A stretch of DNA of 64,000 nucleotides from Pontederia crassipes (GCA_030549335.1 CM060188.1:12816501-12880500); one strand, 5' to 3'. Positions 24,800 through 37,799 are shown, counted from the first letter of the stretch. Notes: generated from the sequence alone by a model not told the origin. Made by a program: numbers and translations.

Positions 24800-25070
24800 G
24801 GATCTGCCCCGCCGCGCTCCGACCCCGCCCGGCCGCGCTCCGCCCCCACCCCACCGCGCTCCGACCCCGTCCCGCCGCGCTCTGACCCCATCCCGCCGCT
24901 CTGCGACCCCGCCCGGCCGCGCTCCGCCCCCGCCCTGCCGCGCTCCGACACCACCCCTCCACGCTCGGACCGCCCCGCCGCGCTCCGACCCCACCCCGTC
25001 GCGCTCCGCCCGCCCCGCCGCACACCGCCCCGCCGCGCTCCGCCACCGCTCCGCCACCGCCCCGCCCCGC
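24800..25070. repeat. GC-rich minisatellite, about 21-bp unit
   Basis: Repeated units of the form CCGCGCTCCGACCCCGCCC with small changes, about a dozen copies, inside the long-TIR element. Confidence 0.75.
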
Positions 25071-25687
25071 CGCGCTCCGCCCCGCCGCCGCCGCTCTTTC
25101 GCCCCGCCGCCGCCGTTCTCTTCCCCCGTCGCCGCCGTTCTCTCGCTCCGCCGTCCTCTTCCCCTGCTGCCGCCGTCCTCTCGCTCCCCCGTTGCTGTCC
25201 TCTCGCTCCGCCGCCGCCGTCCTCTCGCTCCCACTCGCCGTGACCTTCGCCTCTCCCACTCACCCACGCACCACCGCCTCGCCCACTCGCAGTCGCCGCA
25301 CGAGGATTGTGCGACCGCCCGACAACCCTCGCCGACCAAAGTAATCGAAGACAGCTATCTGCGATTACTGAATTTTTTAATTCGATTTACAATTTGGAGT
25401 TGTAATTTGGGTTTAATACCATGTACGATATGAGTAGATTACAAAATTTTTTTGAGTTGTAATTTGATGTACATATGTTGATAACTTTGTGTAAGAATTT
25501 ATTTGATGTGTAAGAATTTATTTGATGTGTAACAATTTTTTTGCTGAGCTTGCGCACCTCCGCCGAAGGGTTTTTCTTGTGTAATGTAATGTCGGAGTCG
25601 ATAATATGTACTTGCACCTTGATCAAAATGAAATTCACCTTTATGTTAGAATTAAAGAGGATTGGCTATATGTTCGAAAGCGAGATA

Positions 25688-25739
25688 GGATTCATCGCAG
25701 CTAAGTACGTTCGAGGATTCATCGCAGCTAAGTACGTTC
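25688..25739. repeat. two-copy 26-bp direct repeat
   Basis: GGATTCATCGCAGCTAAGTA with the following bases occurs twice back to back, in the AT-rich core of the long-TIR element. Confidence 0.85.
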
Positions 25740-26945
25740 GAAATTCGGGGAAACTAAGTCCGATGTTAGAAAGTGAGATACGGATGAATATGTGACAAGC
25801 TTCGTCGTTCCGAGAATGTAATACAAATGACAGACATGTAAAAGTGTACCAAATCCACACAAGCTTAACTAATCCACAACATGGATTAAAACAAAAAATT
25901 TACAGGATGAAGAATTAACGTGGATTAACAAAAAATTAGCTCGGCGGCGGGGGAGCGCGCTCGGCGGCGGTGAGCGATCTACTCGCGTCGTTGGTCGATA
26001 TCGGCGGCGAAGGGTCGCGAGCTCGGTGTCCCTTGGTACAAAGTCGGCGGCGGCGAGTGGGGCAGGCAGCGGGGGCTTCGAGGGCGAGATCGACCGTCGA
26101 GGGTGAGACTGACCGTCGAGGGCGCCGGTCGCCGGGCGAGGGTCGCGGGGCGGGCGAGAGTGGCGGTGGTGGGTGAGGTCAACGGCGTCGGGAGAGGCCA
26201 GCAACGGCGGGCGAGGTCGAGGGTCGCGGCGATGGATTACGAGGCGGTGGCGGCGGCGATGGATCGCAAGGCGGCGGCGAGGGGTCACGAGGCGGCGGCT
26301 GCGTCGGCGAGGAGTGAGGTCGAAGCGGATCTGATGCGGCGAGTGGGAAAGGCGGCCGAGGCTGCGAGGCGGCGAGAGGGGGGTGGCGACGGAGGCTGCG
26401 AGTCGGCGAGGCAACGGCGGCGGCAGAGGCTGTGAGTGGGCGAGGCGGCGGAGGCTGCGAGTGGGCGAGAGCGGCGGAGGGGGGCGAGAGCCCGCGGACG
26501 GGGGCGAGAGCGGTGGCCAGTTCTGACGCGAGCAACCACTGGGCAGCCAGATCCGGCCGCCCGCACCAAATCGGCCACCGAGCGGCCAGATCTGGCCGCT
26601 GGCAGCCAGATCCGGCCGCCGAGGAGGCCGATCGGACACGGGCAGCCGCTGGCCGGCCAGATCTGGCCGGCCGCAATCAAATCCGACCGCCGAGCGGCCA
26701 GATCTGGCCGCCAACGCCGGGCGAGAGAGGGAGGGAGAAGAGAGAGGGAGAGAGGGAGGGAGAAGAGAGATGAGGGCGAGAGGGAGGGAGAAGAGAGAGG
26801 GAGAGGTATCTAAAAAAAAAAGATCGAAAACGTATTAAAAAAAAGAAAATAGCTTTTAAAAAAAACTAAAATTGAAAGTCGCGCCCGTCGGATCCCCATC
26901 ACGGGCGCGGATGGGGGGAGGGCGGGGGGAGGACCTCCATTAAAT

Positions 26946-26947
<2 letters not shown>

Positions 26948-26998
<51 letters not shown>

Positions 26999-29900
26999 GA
27001 TTATGAACCTCTTGTATAATCATGAATTGCTATGTTATTGAATTGATATAGTTATGAATTAATGTTTACTTGACTTTTATGACCTTAAATGATATGGCAT
27101 GATGACGACTCATAATGCACAAAAATGAATAAAATGATAAATATGGATGTAACGTCCCCAAATCGGACTCTGCCACGTGGCGAGAAGCCAACTCGGGGAT
27201 GATATGGACTATGCAATGAAATTGACCAATAACTTGACTTTGACTAGTTTCTTGACTAGATAATATGAATGCGGAAGACTTAAAGTAATAAGAATAAAAT
27301 ATTCAATGAGTAGTGGAGTTCATCAGTACTTAGAATAATTAAACTTTTGTCTTTCAACATGTGCTCTCACGTTGCATGAGGTACCCGACAGCCAAATTAA
27401 AAGAGTCCCTACATTGTGGTACTTGACGCCAATGAGAAGGAGAACTGACCTAATAGAAAAAGGCAAAATGATAGCTGTCATATGACGCGCACAGACAATC
27501 AAGACAAATTTTATATAAATGGATAAAGGCGTTACGACAAGTGTCACACATCCACTTGCCTGATGAAGGAAAGAGAGAGGAAATAAAGGAATCAAAGACA
27601 AAAAATATGGTGTATCAAACTGAACAGCTGTCGTGCATCAGATGACTGAAAAAAACAGATGTTATAAGGGACAAGTGTCACGGATCCAATGATTAATAGA
27701 AGTGATACCAAGATATAAAAAAATAGGAATATCTCAATGAAGAGGGGGTGGTCAACAATTATCGAGAGGAAGATTGGAGAGGCAATGTGAGAACCAACCT
27801 GAGGGCATGGAGGAGAAAAACCTGTAGGAAGGGAAGAAGTCACTTTGAAGAGGAAGACTAACTGAGCCGAGAGGGAAAGCTGAAGCTCTATTCCTATTAT
27901 TGCTTGTTGCATTTTCCATTCTTCCTACTTCTTTTCGATTGCTATTTCTTTAGTTTTTTTATTGAGCGATATTTAGTGTTAGGATGATGATGTCTTGTGT
28001 TGTAATTCCTATAGTTATGCATAACTAATCAACCATCAAAACTGGGGGATTTCTTAATGAGATTGAATTATTTGGTTATGTCACTTATGAATTGGATGCA
28101 TATTTTCTTGATCTACATTGCTTATTTTACTTGTTGAATATTATTTTCTTTGGTCGATAGTTAATTATTCCTCATGCAATAGACTCTCGAGAGAGGACAT
28201 ATGTTGTAAATAGTCCAACGATAAGTCGAGAGGCTAGCCGGTCATAGTGGAGTAATCAGCGGGCAAGTCACTCTAACTTGATATAAACCGAGAGGTGGAG
28301 CTCATGGGGATGACTCGGTCATGATCTGAATGCTTAAATTCATAGTTTCGAAGCAAGAGCGGAGAAACTAGAGCGTCCCTAATACGAGAGTGATGAGAAC
28401 CTATATTTGATGTTTTGGTGATTTGTTTGTAATATCTCATTTTCCTTTTTCATGTCTGATTTCTCCTGCTTCTGCAATGAGACCCCTCAAAAGGATATTT
28501 GTGAGACAGTTTAGCAGTGAGCCGAGAGGTTAGCTAGCTGTATTAAGAAAATTATACAATGAGATAGGGGAGACTGAGCTGAGCCAAGAGGGGAGAGCCC
28601 AAGGGAGTAGTCCTATATGTGCTTGAATATGCGGTCTTGAAGCGAGAGTGGAGATGCTAAAGCGATTCTCAATACGAGAGTATTATGATCTATTTTCATG
28701 ACTTGCTAATTTGTTTGCATCCAATTGAACTGAACTTCTTAGACATAGCTGATTATTGTTCATCCCTAAAAAAATTCCTTAGTCTTGATAGTTAACAATA
28801 TTTGTGACTTAGTTTTAGATTCCTAATTTTGTTTTTATCATTTGAACAAAAAGCTAAAAAAAATACACAATAAAAATCACAAAACTGTTAAATTCATGCA
28901 ATATTGATTACAACAATCTTAATTAGTTTACTTATCTTACTATCAAAATCTGATTCTCTTCTTTCATTGTTACATAAGTCTAACAATAAATGCAACTTCT
29001 CTCTCTATGGTTCGACCCCGATCTATACATCGACGACGATTGTATACTTGCAACCTGAGAAATGTAGGTGAGATTATAAATTTAAAACTTATTTCTATTT
29101 CTGCTAAAAGCAAATTCGATCTCCACGCACCAGTGTCTAACGTGCAAACACTATTTCCCATACTTATACAGATTTCTAACAATAATTACTAATTATGATT
29201 AGTGGATAATGGTTAATTTATAATTATTAATTCGAATCAAAATTAACTAACATCCAAGTTATAATTGAAAAATGAAAATGATAACTAAAATAAAAAATTC
29301 ATTTATGAATAATTAATCTATTGTTAATTAACTATATTAATTATTCATAATTTAATTGATAATATGAATAATTATTATGATTAACTGATAATTAGTATGG
29401 GTATGATTCAATAACAAATTATTTTTTATATCCATGATATTAACTTTTGTTATGCATGTTTTATATGACATTTTGGTAGCATTTAGAAATAAAACCGGGA
29501 TTCCTTCTAAGTTTTCGATGCATAGTTAAATAGATAGATTGATTCGATGTATGTTTGGATTGAGTAGAAAGTAATGATGAAGAAGTAAGGAATTGATGTG
29601 ATAGAAAAAAATTAATGTGATGGATAAAGTTTTGGTGGGTTATAAATTAAAAATAATTATTATAATTATAAAGTATAATTTTATTATTAATTAAAATAAA
29701 ATTATGGAAAAATTTTGTTAAAAAATATATTATTTCAATATAAAAAATCAATTTTTAAAATAATTATACTTAATTAAATATTAAATCTTTTAATAAAATA
29801 ATAGTAATAAATAGTAGTATATTAATCCTTTGTTAAAATTATTTTATGTTTATTATATAAATTATTTTAGAGAAGAAAGGTAAAAAGATAAAAAAAATGA

Positions 29901-30629
29901 AAAAGAAAAAAAAGGTGAAAAAAAGAAAGGTTAAATAAAAAAAGAGAAAACAAAAAAAGGGGGCCGATTGGTTCTACTTTTTTTTTATCACGTGACTCTG
30001 ATTTCAGAGCATTTAATGTGGCCTAATTTTACCTCAAAAATCAGGTCATGACTTTTTTTTTTGGAGAACCAAGCTGAAATTATGTCATGATTTCATTGTC
30101 AAACGAGACTTTTATGTAATTAAATGATAGTGTGCAAGTGAAAGACTGCAATTTGTATGTTAACATTTTCTGACCTTAGAAACTGAGTAACGTATTTTTT
30201 TGTACTTAAATTTGGGGATCAATAAATATTATTGACAGGAGATGAAGGCTGGTTGGAGCAGTTGGAAGTGGATTGCATGCGGGATTAATTCTTGAAATTG
30301 TCACGTTGATCAAAAGTATATCTCTCCTGGATTAATATTATTGACAGGATGCCTAATAACTCTTGCGACGATGAATTTGTACATATATAATTAATAATAA
30401 TGAGAGAATAGTATATATATAAGCATATAATACGATATTGAAGTCTATTTTCCTGTGATAAATTTTATATTTAAGATATTTATTTGTGTAAATCAGTATT
30501 TAATTGATTAAAGTCAAATCATGAAAACAGGTAGCTAGGGTGTTAGAAAAGAATTAATCAATCATGTAGCTTGAACACTACATATGACAAGTACATGTTT
30601 GCTTTGTTTGGGAAAAAACAAGTAAATGC

Positions 30630-30630
<1 letters not shown>
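26948..30630. other. intergenic DNA with possible decayed retroelement sequence
   Basis: It starts with a TA microsatellite (26948-26990). TGTAACGTCCCCAAATCGG at about 27148 resembles the start of many plant Gypsy LTRs. Text at 28995-29140 (GGTTCGACCCCGATC) is like the 3' part of Tat/Ogre-type elements. I could not define paired LTRs or any coding, so this is only a suspicion of an old element. No host gene is seen. Confidence 0.3.
28165..28700. repeat. diverged tandem repeat, period about 290 bp
   Basis: Two units share blocks such as GAAGC(A/G)AGAG(C/T)GGAGA and AATACGAGAGT (about 28350 and 28637). They are clearly old. The 'cgagagg' phrases recur several times in each unit. Confidence 0.45.
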
Positions 30631-30662
<32 letters not shown>

Positions 30663-30692
30663 TTAATAATAATAATATTATTATTATTATTA

Positions 30693-30764
<72 letters not shown>
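30631..30764. repeat. palindromic AAT/ATT trinucleotide microsatellite
   Basis: A run of AAT repeats turns into a run of ATT repeats around 30675-30690, so the 134-bp locus is self-complementary and could form a hairpin. Confidence 0.95.
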
Positions 30765-32554
30765 GTTTGTATTTTTGGGACAAATCGTTGTTTGTCATGA
30801 TATCTAACATGTGGAGAGAGGTGGGAATTAATTGAAGAATCTCCAAACAATTTTGATTAAAGGATCACATCACTGAAAGCTTAAATGAAAGTTGACTAGA
30901 TCACTTAGCCGTCAGCAGGACGACATGATGACGCAGTACTATAAGTCACGTTGGATCATCTCCACGTAACGTACGGCCGGACTGACAAACGGATGGACAG
31001 AATCTCGGCCGTCTTCTTGTCCCCCCGTCAAACTCTTTCTTCTTTTTCATATTTGATCCTCCGTTTCTGAGGACAAAAAATAAAAAAAGAATGACAATTA
31101 TTTTTCGTTTTACTTCCTAAATCTTAATATTAGTCATTTACCTTTTTTTATTTTACTTGCTAAATTTTAATATTAGTTATTTACCTCCACTCGACTTTTA
31201 AGACACATTCACTTAATCTAAACTTCTTAAGCGTGTCAAAAAAATTATTTATTCTTTGTTTTTTCGCTTGCACATTACCTTTTACCACATTGTTTTATTT
31301 AATCTATTAATTTTCTTAAAAGAGGAAAATAAATAAATAAATAATCAAATGCATCCATCTTCTTTATGGTCCTATTTGATTTTCTTATTTTTTATAATTT
31401 AAAATTGAATAAGGGTAAAGTATTTGAAAATTGAAGAGAACTAGATAGATAATAGGCGAAGCTAAAGGTATGGTATAATTTAGAGGAGCAAAATAAAATT
31501 AGCTCAGTAATAAAGAAAAATAACAAATCACCATGCCAACAACATATTTATTTGATCTACACGAACGTATTTTCCTAATCCGCAGGAGTTGCAGTTCATT
31601 TGAAAAGATACGTAGTTTCTCCAAATTGATTTCCTCGCTGAGAATCCGTTCGGGACTTAAAAAGGCCTGTATGTTTAAAGGCCCGGCCCATACATGCAAG
31701 ATTTCACTGTTGGGATTCAGATGACATCCTCTTTTGAACTTTTTTCGTGTGTTCCTGATGGGCTTTCTATCATCAATCATCTATTGATTCCATTCTGCTC
31801 TTTATTTTGTTTGCCTTTTTTTTCTTGATATATTTCTCCAAGGAAAATGATCGTATTGATTCACTTTGATTTGCATATTAATTCACCCTTTTGACATTGC
31901 TGTTTATGAAAGCCGAGGGGAATTGATTAGTCTTTAGGTTTTTTTTTCCATTAGCTAATAGTCGGTATCTAGGAAGCAGCATTAATTGTTCAATCTGCAC
32001 GACATACTAGTCACAAGTTGAAAGATAGGGCATCATCAGACTCAATTAATCTAGTAGAATCTTCTCGAATCACGTATCTTACAAGTTCATAAGAATTGGA
32101 ACTTGCTTAAGCTTACCATTCAAACAGTCCCGTTGGTGTCTTTAGGTTTATTGGGGTGAGGAACGAATGCATGAGTTTTTTTTTTTCAGAAATTGTTTGT
32201 CGTCGTAGAAATGGGTGAAGTATGGAAGCAAAAAACGGAAAAACAAAGTTGTGTAGGTTGGTTGGGCGATCAAATCAATTCATGTATGTCAGATGGCCCA
32301 GTTGAAACAATAGCTGTGGTAGTAGCTAAAAGCCTAAAAGAGATGAAGACTGGATGAAGGAAGTAGTGGCCAAAGGTGTTGAAGTCTGCTCTGTCTATCT
32401 GTCTGTCTGTGGCAGAAAGATTTTTCAGAACTTTGACAGTTTTCCACAATGGCATTGAAGGAGCAGGGGCAGTTAAGACAACAGTCGCATGTCAAAAACT
32501 TTTGCCCCAGACTAAAAAAATGGCAGGAGAGAAGAGGAAGATTGGTCTATGAAC
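30765..32554. other. intergenic DNA left of the tandem duplication
   Basis: No gene is seen. Short frames (for example 31499-31780, minus) have no recognisable match. Confidence 0.4.
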
Positions 32555-33514
32555 CCTAATGTCAATTTAATTTCCTACCTTCACTTTACACTTGAATCAT
32601 TTTGGTTAGTCTTTCTGCAGTCCCTTGATGTATGGGTGTTTCAATTTTTCCTTATAAAATTATAAATTTATGATGGCAAATTATAATTAACTTGTGAATC
32701 ACTAACAATACTATCGACATACAATCAAACGAATTGGGAAGGGTGATAGTTTGGGTATAAAAAAAATTACGGAACTATATAAAACTAATATGGAGAAAAA
32801 GTTTGAGAATCATGGATGAAATTTATCTTAAAAGAATCAGGAAAAGTATCATCAATCATCATGCTCTTATGTTTGATGCTATGTATATATTGTTCCATAC
32901 ACTTCTCATTTTGTGGTAGTCTTCATTAAAAACTTTGTATAATCTTTCAAACTAAAACATGATAATCTTGCATAATATAAATTCTAATATAAAAAGTCAG
33001 TAACCAAAATAAATTTTCAGCTATCATACACAACAATTTTGATTGAGAGTAAAAACTGTCATATTAATTATAATCCATGATCTCTCGTACGCACACAATG
33101 ACTTTTGCATGTACGTTATTTTTTTCTCTTAAACATAAAAGGTGTTAGGCTCAAATTGTAAATGGGCGCTTGACTCATTGCAATCTCGAAAATAACATTT
33201 GTTAGAACTTAGAAGTCAAAATCTTGACATTTGCTGTATTCATACATAAAAGATGGCCATGCGGATAAGCTAACAAGTGGACTTATTACAAGTTCGACAA
33301 GGCCAACAATTAATTAAATATCAAGAACAAATTAAGAACAACGTAAAAAAGCTCATAACATGTTGACCGATTAAGAATTTAAGAGCACTGCACCCCTTCC
33401 TTCCTGTTGTTACATACACTTCATCAAACACTTAATTAACCACGTACTTTCAAGCAAGAAAAACAAGTTTTTTGGTCGACGGCTTGCACCGATCTGCGCG
33501 CATGTTGGGCACTT

Positions 33515-35731
33515 TCAGCTGCTGGACGTCTTCATCTGCTCCAAGAACTCTGCCAGGTGGTCTTTCTCGACACACTGCGTCATGATCCGAGAACCCTTTG
33601 CCGGCGCCGGCGGTTCGCCAATGATGCCCACGGCCATGAAGTCCTGGTACGCGAAGGGTACGACGTGCACCGGCTTCCCCCACCCGTAGTCCACGTCGAG
33701 GAATCCCAGCCGCGTCCAGTCCGACACGAACAGCGACTCGTACGAGAACGTGAGCTCGTAGGGATCCTTCTCAAAGCCCCCCACCGCCCACCTGGCGAAC
33801 TCGTCAGGCAGCCTCGCCTTGGCGTCCCTGATGATCTTCACCACCTCGAGGAGTTCCCCCGCGGCGACCCGGCCGCTCTTCGCGCTGGCAGTCACAACGT
33901 AGAAGCAGTTGCCATAGAAGCCCCGACCCTCCGCCGGCAGCGCGTGCTGCAGCAGGTGGCGGACGTTGGCGAAGAAGCTGACGTGGACGTCGGCCTCCGG
34001 GTCCAGCCCGATGGCCCGCGTGCGGGCCTGCCAGGTCTTGGCGATGCACACGTCGAAAGTGGAGCAGCGCTCCCCGGCCTGCTCGAAGTACTGGGACTTA
34101 ACGCGGTTGATGAAGTCTAGCGAGATGTCCGTGACGGCGTAGAGGAGCTTGAAGGAGGGGAAGACGGGCGGGCCTTCCGGCGGGGGCTTTGGCGGGTTGG
34201 GCATCAGTTCCCGGGACCATATCGGCTCGATGGTAGGCTTGAGGAGACCGCGAGCGGCGTCGCCGATGGCGTTGATGAATTGGGCGGCGCCGAGGCCGTC
34301 GGCGAGGGTGTGGACGGAGATGAGACCGACGACGAAACCGCTGCATGTGAACTCAGTTACCTGCAGGTAGATTTTGTATTACTCAATTAATTGTGAAGTT
34401 ATATACATGCTTCACACATCTACCTCTTTGTGATACACATGCTGTTTTACGTCGCAATATTAAGTGCATGAACTGATGAACATCTATACTACGTTATAAA
34501 TTACGTCCATCAGACTGCATACACAATTTTACATATATTAATCTGTTGATAAATTTGGGTGTGGGATTCTCGAGAATCAAACTCAAACCTTTTAATTTTT
34601 GGAATTGAACGGTGAGGCAATGCGTCATATCATTTTCCCCAAATATCTCCTTGTTTATTATTTATTGAAATATTAATATGTACTAATATATAAGTTTGTT
34701 TGAACTATGTAAAATTATGGAAGAAAAAAGATAAGAAAAAGAAAAAAAATAGAATATGTAACGGAAGCCAAGAACTTGGACCTCGTTATATATGAGCTTA
34801 GTATTTTATCATCATTTTTTTTTCTTATAGTAAATCTTTTCTTACAAGGGTCTTTTGTTTACTATTCCCAACACATGCATATATGTATATATATTATGTT
34901 GAAACGACCGTACCAAATATGCAACTGTCCGTGACAAATTCAAAATATTATTATCGATATTAAAAACCTTATTGGTTGTATTTCAATGTCAATACTTGTA
35001 TTTTTGTCCATGAATCACAAACACTACTGCTGACTTTCTAACTCATTTTGATTGTCAAAATGACGAACATTTTTGAATCGATGGACCTCCTCATGGCGTC
35101 GATAATATTTTATACCATGACCCCACGAGTCTTTTCATTACTTAATGAAATATTTACCTTTAAAAAAAACGTTAACCATCCATGCAATGCACGACTTTCA
35201 TATGCACTTTAACAGCCTAAATCTGAACCATTTGATATTTATCATAGAAGGTTATTAGCTTATGTTCTTAAGGGGGCGGAATATTAGATAGATGGATAGA
35301 TGGATGTATACCTGCATCATCACAGGAAGGTTTAGAGGATCAAAGTCCGGGCTAGCCGTGGGAATGAGCTCCGCCTGAGGGATCAGTAGAGGGAAGTCCA
35401 GATACTTGACGTCCTCCAAGCTGCAATTGGCCTTGGCCTCGATGAACCAAGCGCCCTCACCGGTGCACTCGACAAGAACGTCTCCGGTGTGGCCGTGCCG
35501 ACCGGAGTCCACAAACCTCCCGGCGAAGGGGTAGTACTTCACCAGCGCCCGTGACAAGGCTTCCTTGATGACCCTGGTGGGCTGCTCTCCGTGCTTGAAC
35601 ACATGAAGGGACCTGACCAAGTGCCTGAGCCCGGCCACCCGGTCGATGACGGAGAGGTCGAGCGTCACCTTGGGCGTCGGCTCGCACGGCGGTACCAAGT
35701 ACTGAGACGTTCTGGTCACAGAGAAGGTCAT
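33515..35731 (-). CDS. BAHD acyltransferase, PMT/OsAT4-like (copy 1)
   Basis: Two exons, 35731-35312 and 34360-33515, separated by a 951-bp GT-AG intron in phase 0 after LPVMMQ, the usual BAHD intron position. The protein is 421 aa. The catalytic HXXXD motif is H157-TLA-D161, and the structural DFGWG motif reads DYGWG at 364-368. Blocks such as [44 protein letters not shown] and RIMTQCVE read closest to rice OsAT4/PMT, a p-coumaroyl-CoA:monolignol transferase. The enzyme should move an acyl group from a CoA thioester to an alcohol in the cytosol; p-coumarate to monolignols is inferred from the clade. The ATG at 35731 is the first in frame; the upstream open frame has no ATG. No motif is damaged. 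Confidence 0.92.
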
Positions 35732-35826
35732 AGTTGAAACACTCAGAGGTACGTAATATGAATTTGATTCGGAGGAGGATGGCAGAAGGCAATTGGCGTG
35801 TGCAAATGACCAAGGCAACGCTTGAG

Positions 35827-35836
35827 GTATAAATAG
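35827..35836 (-). promoter_or_regulatory. possible TATA box of BAHD copy 1
   Basis: On the minus strand CTATTTATAC lies about 100 bp before the ATG, a plausible TATA position. The + strand reading (TATAAATAG) is the stronger consensus, so orientation is not certain. Confidence 0.35.
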
Positions 35837-36592
35837 AGAGTGAGAGTGAGACGCTTGGGCTATAGATATAATACGTAGTCATGTATAATATGTATACTTA
35901 TTATATGTATATGTACACATATTTTAGGTATAAACACGTATAAAAAAAGTCAAAATCTGCCTGCCGAAGTCGTGTATGCATTCCCATTGACTAATTGAGA
36001 CTCAAACATGGTCACAATGCCTCAATTTATTTATTTTTGTTAACACAATGCTCCTAAAATTGACGAACCGCTAACAGAAAACTGGTTTCACATGGTCTTT
36101 GTTTGCAAATTATGGCACGCTTGTTGCTGGTTAATTTATTCAGTGTTTTCTTTTTAAATTTCAACTCCACCGAATAATTGTTCAGAAAAGTATTATTCAT
36201 AAATAATTAAATATATCATGAGTCAATCAAAAGACATCCGAGTTGTACTCGTTAACACTCTATACACGTAACATAGGAAAATGTTAAATCTTCCTAAAAC
36301 TTCAGCCTAAAACTCTTTTCTAATACTTACATTTTTTTAATTGCATTAAAAATTGACTAATTTGTAATTATGCCATTATGACTCAGGCTAAATCCTCCTA
36401 AATCAGGAGGATATAGCAAAACCCCACGTACATAAAATCTGGTTTGTACGTATGAGCAGCGAAAGAAGGAGCCTACTTTCGTTCGCACGAGAATTGGTCA
36501 AAGGAGACTCTCCGCACATGCACGTGCCCTTTCCTATGTAATCACGTATGAATAGAGTCTCCACTGGGATCACAATATTCTCTGTCACATAC

Positions 36593-37150
36593 GGGGCCTC
36601 GCGGGGAATTTTCGATCAAGCTCCGAATTCAAAAAATTTTCTCCCCGCAGAGTCGGAGATAAGGGAAAATTATCCCCGAACCATCTTTCGGAGATCGAGA
36701 CGAGGGAGTTGTCTCCGCCCCGCGAGATCCCGAAGAAAAAGTGAGTGTACAACAATAGTCCCACATTGATAGTAGTAGAAAAGTGAGGGTAAATAAATAA
36801 GTATAAATGAATGAGAAAACTAATGGGTCAATATTGAATGTTTATGTAGAAAGTCCACCTTAAATATTTTCCAAATTTATAATAATATTTTTTATCAAAT
36901 TATCTCTTACTAAAAAATTAATAAAAAATTTTTATTGAACAAAAAAATACGGTTCAATTCGATTTTTTTCGATTTTGACCAATTTTTTATCGGTTCAATT
37001 CTGTTTAATTCGGTCCAAACTAGGATCGAGTCGTGAGGTTCAGAATTCTCGTGAGGATTCGAGACCCGCAAGGATCAGGGCGGGAGATAAAATTTTTTTC
37101 GAACCAAAAATTCGAAGCGGGGTCGGAGGCGAGGGCGGGGAACGATCCAC
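36593..37150. repeat. inverted-repeat element in duplication unit 1
   Basis: A GC-rich left arm (GCCTCGCGGGGAATTTTCGA, 36597) and a right arm ending GAGGCGAGGGCGGGGAACG are imperfect inverted relatives. They surround an AT-rich middle with 'cggttcaattcg' phrases typical of dispersed plant repeats. The element lies 0.9-1.4 kb upstream of the BAHD start and is the core of the diverged patch. Confidence 0.4.
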
Positions 37151-37799
37151 CCTTGTCTGCACTACTGGATGTGGCAACTCTTTTTTTTTTAACTCGGTTT
37201 GTTTAATCATTAATTAATAGGGTTCGATAAATTCTACCATAGAACATGCCTTCGGATCGTGGGACGTAAGCATAAAAAATATTTGTTTAAAATTTTATTC
37301 GTCGTTATTAATTGAGTTTGATGACGGGTCAACCTCTAATTTGTAAATTCTTATGATTAAATTGTCGACGCCATTTTTTAAACGTCGGGAATTGATAACT
37401 TAAAAAAATCGTGGGATGTGCAATGGACTAATTATGTGCATAGTTGAGTACTTTGGATAACTTATTTTGGCTCTACTTAATGTCTTGGTTTCATTTGTAT
37501 GATTGTTTAAATTCATATTCATAACAAATTTCCATGTAACCTAAAAAAATATTGAATTTCCCTAACTACTCTCGCAATAATGAGATGTGCGAATACGGAA
37601 CGTCCGTCAAATTAGTCATTAACGATTTGAAATTATAATTCATAATTAGTGTTCATATCTTATATCTTTTAGTGGCACGTGAATGGATAACCATTTGGGG
37701 AGCAATTACGTACTTGAACTCGAAGTAGTGACGAATAATTGTGTGATACATCCATTGAAATTAAATAGATAAGTCATAATTAGTGGAATAAGGAATAGG

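Larger units (their letters stand above)
24293..26947. mobile_element. long-TIR GC-rich DNA element (MULE/foldback-like)
   Basis: The left end (GGATTTAATGGGAGTCCTCC) is an inverted match of the right end (GGAGGACCTCCATTAAATCC). The inverted homology runs inward about 400-460 bp per side: a CCGTCGGAT block, a CT-rich arm (GA-rich on the right), then GGCCGGATCTGGCCGC-type blocks. Inside are a GC-rich minisatellite (about 24800-25070), an AT-rich core (about 25340-25920) and a GC-rich right half. Both flanks are (TA)n, so it inserted into a TA microsatellite and the target duplication cannot be sized. No transposase is seen; long minus-strand frames are low-complexity. It fits a non-autonomous Mutator-like or foldback element. 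Confidence 0.7.

Noticed and set aside
24448-26813. Long overlapping frames on both strands (up to 281 codons)
   Set aside because: They come from GC-rich minisatellite and CT/GA tracts inside the long-TIR element. Composition is Arg/Gly/Ala/Pro low-complexity with no domain.
30562-30846. Poly-Asn/poly-Leu frames
   Set aside because: Translation of the AAT/ATT microsatellite.
33557-34120. 187-codon + strand frames opposite both BAHD genes
   Set aside because: Shadows of exon 2. They are conserved between copies only because the whole unit is duplicated.
35732-35818. N-terminal extension of the BAHD frame
   Set aside because: The upstream open frame contains no ATG, and the family N-terminus starts at MTFSVTRT (35731).
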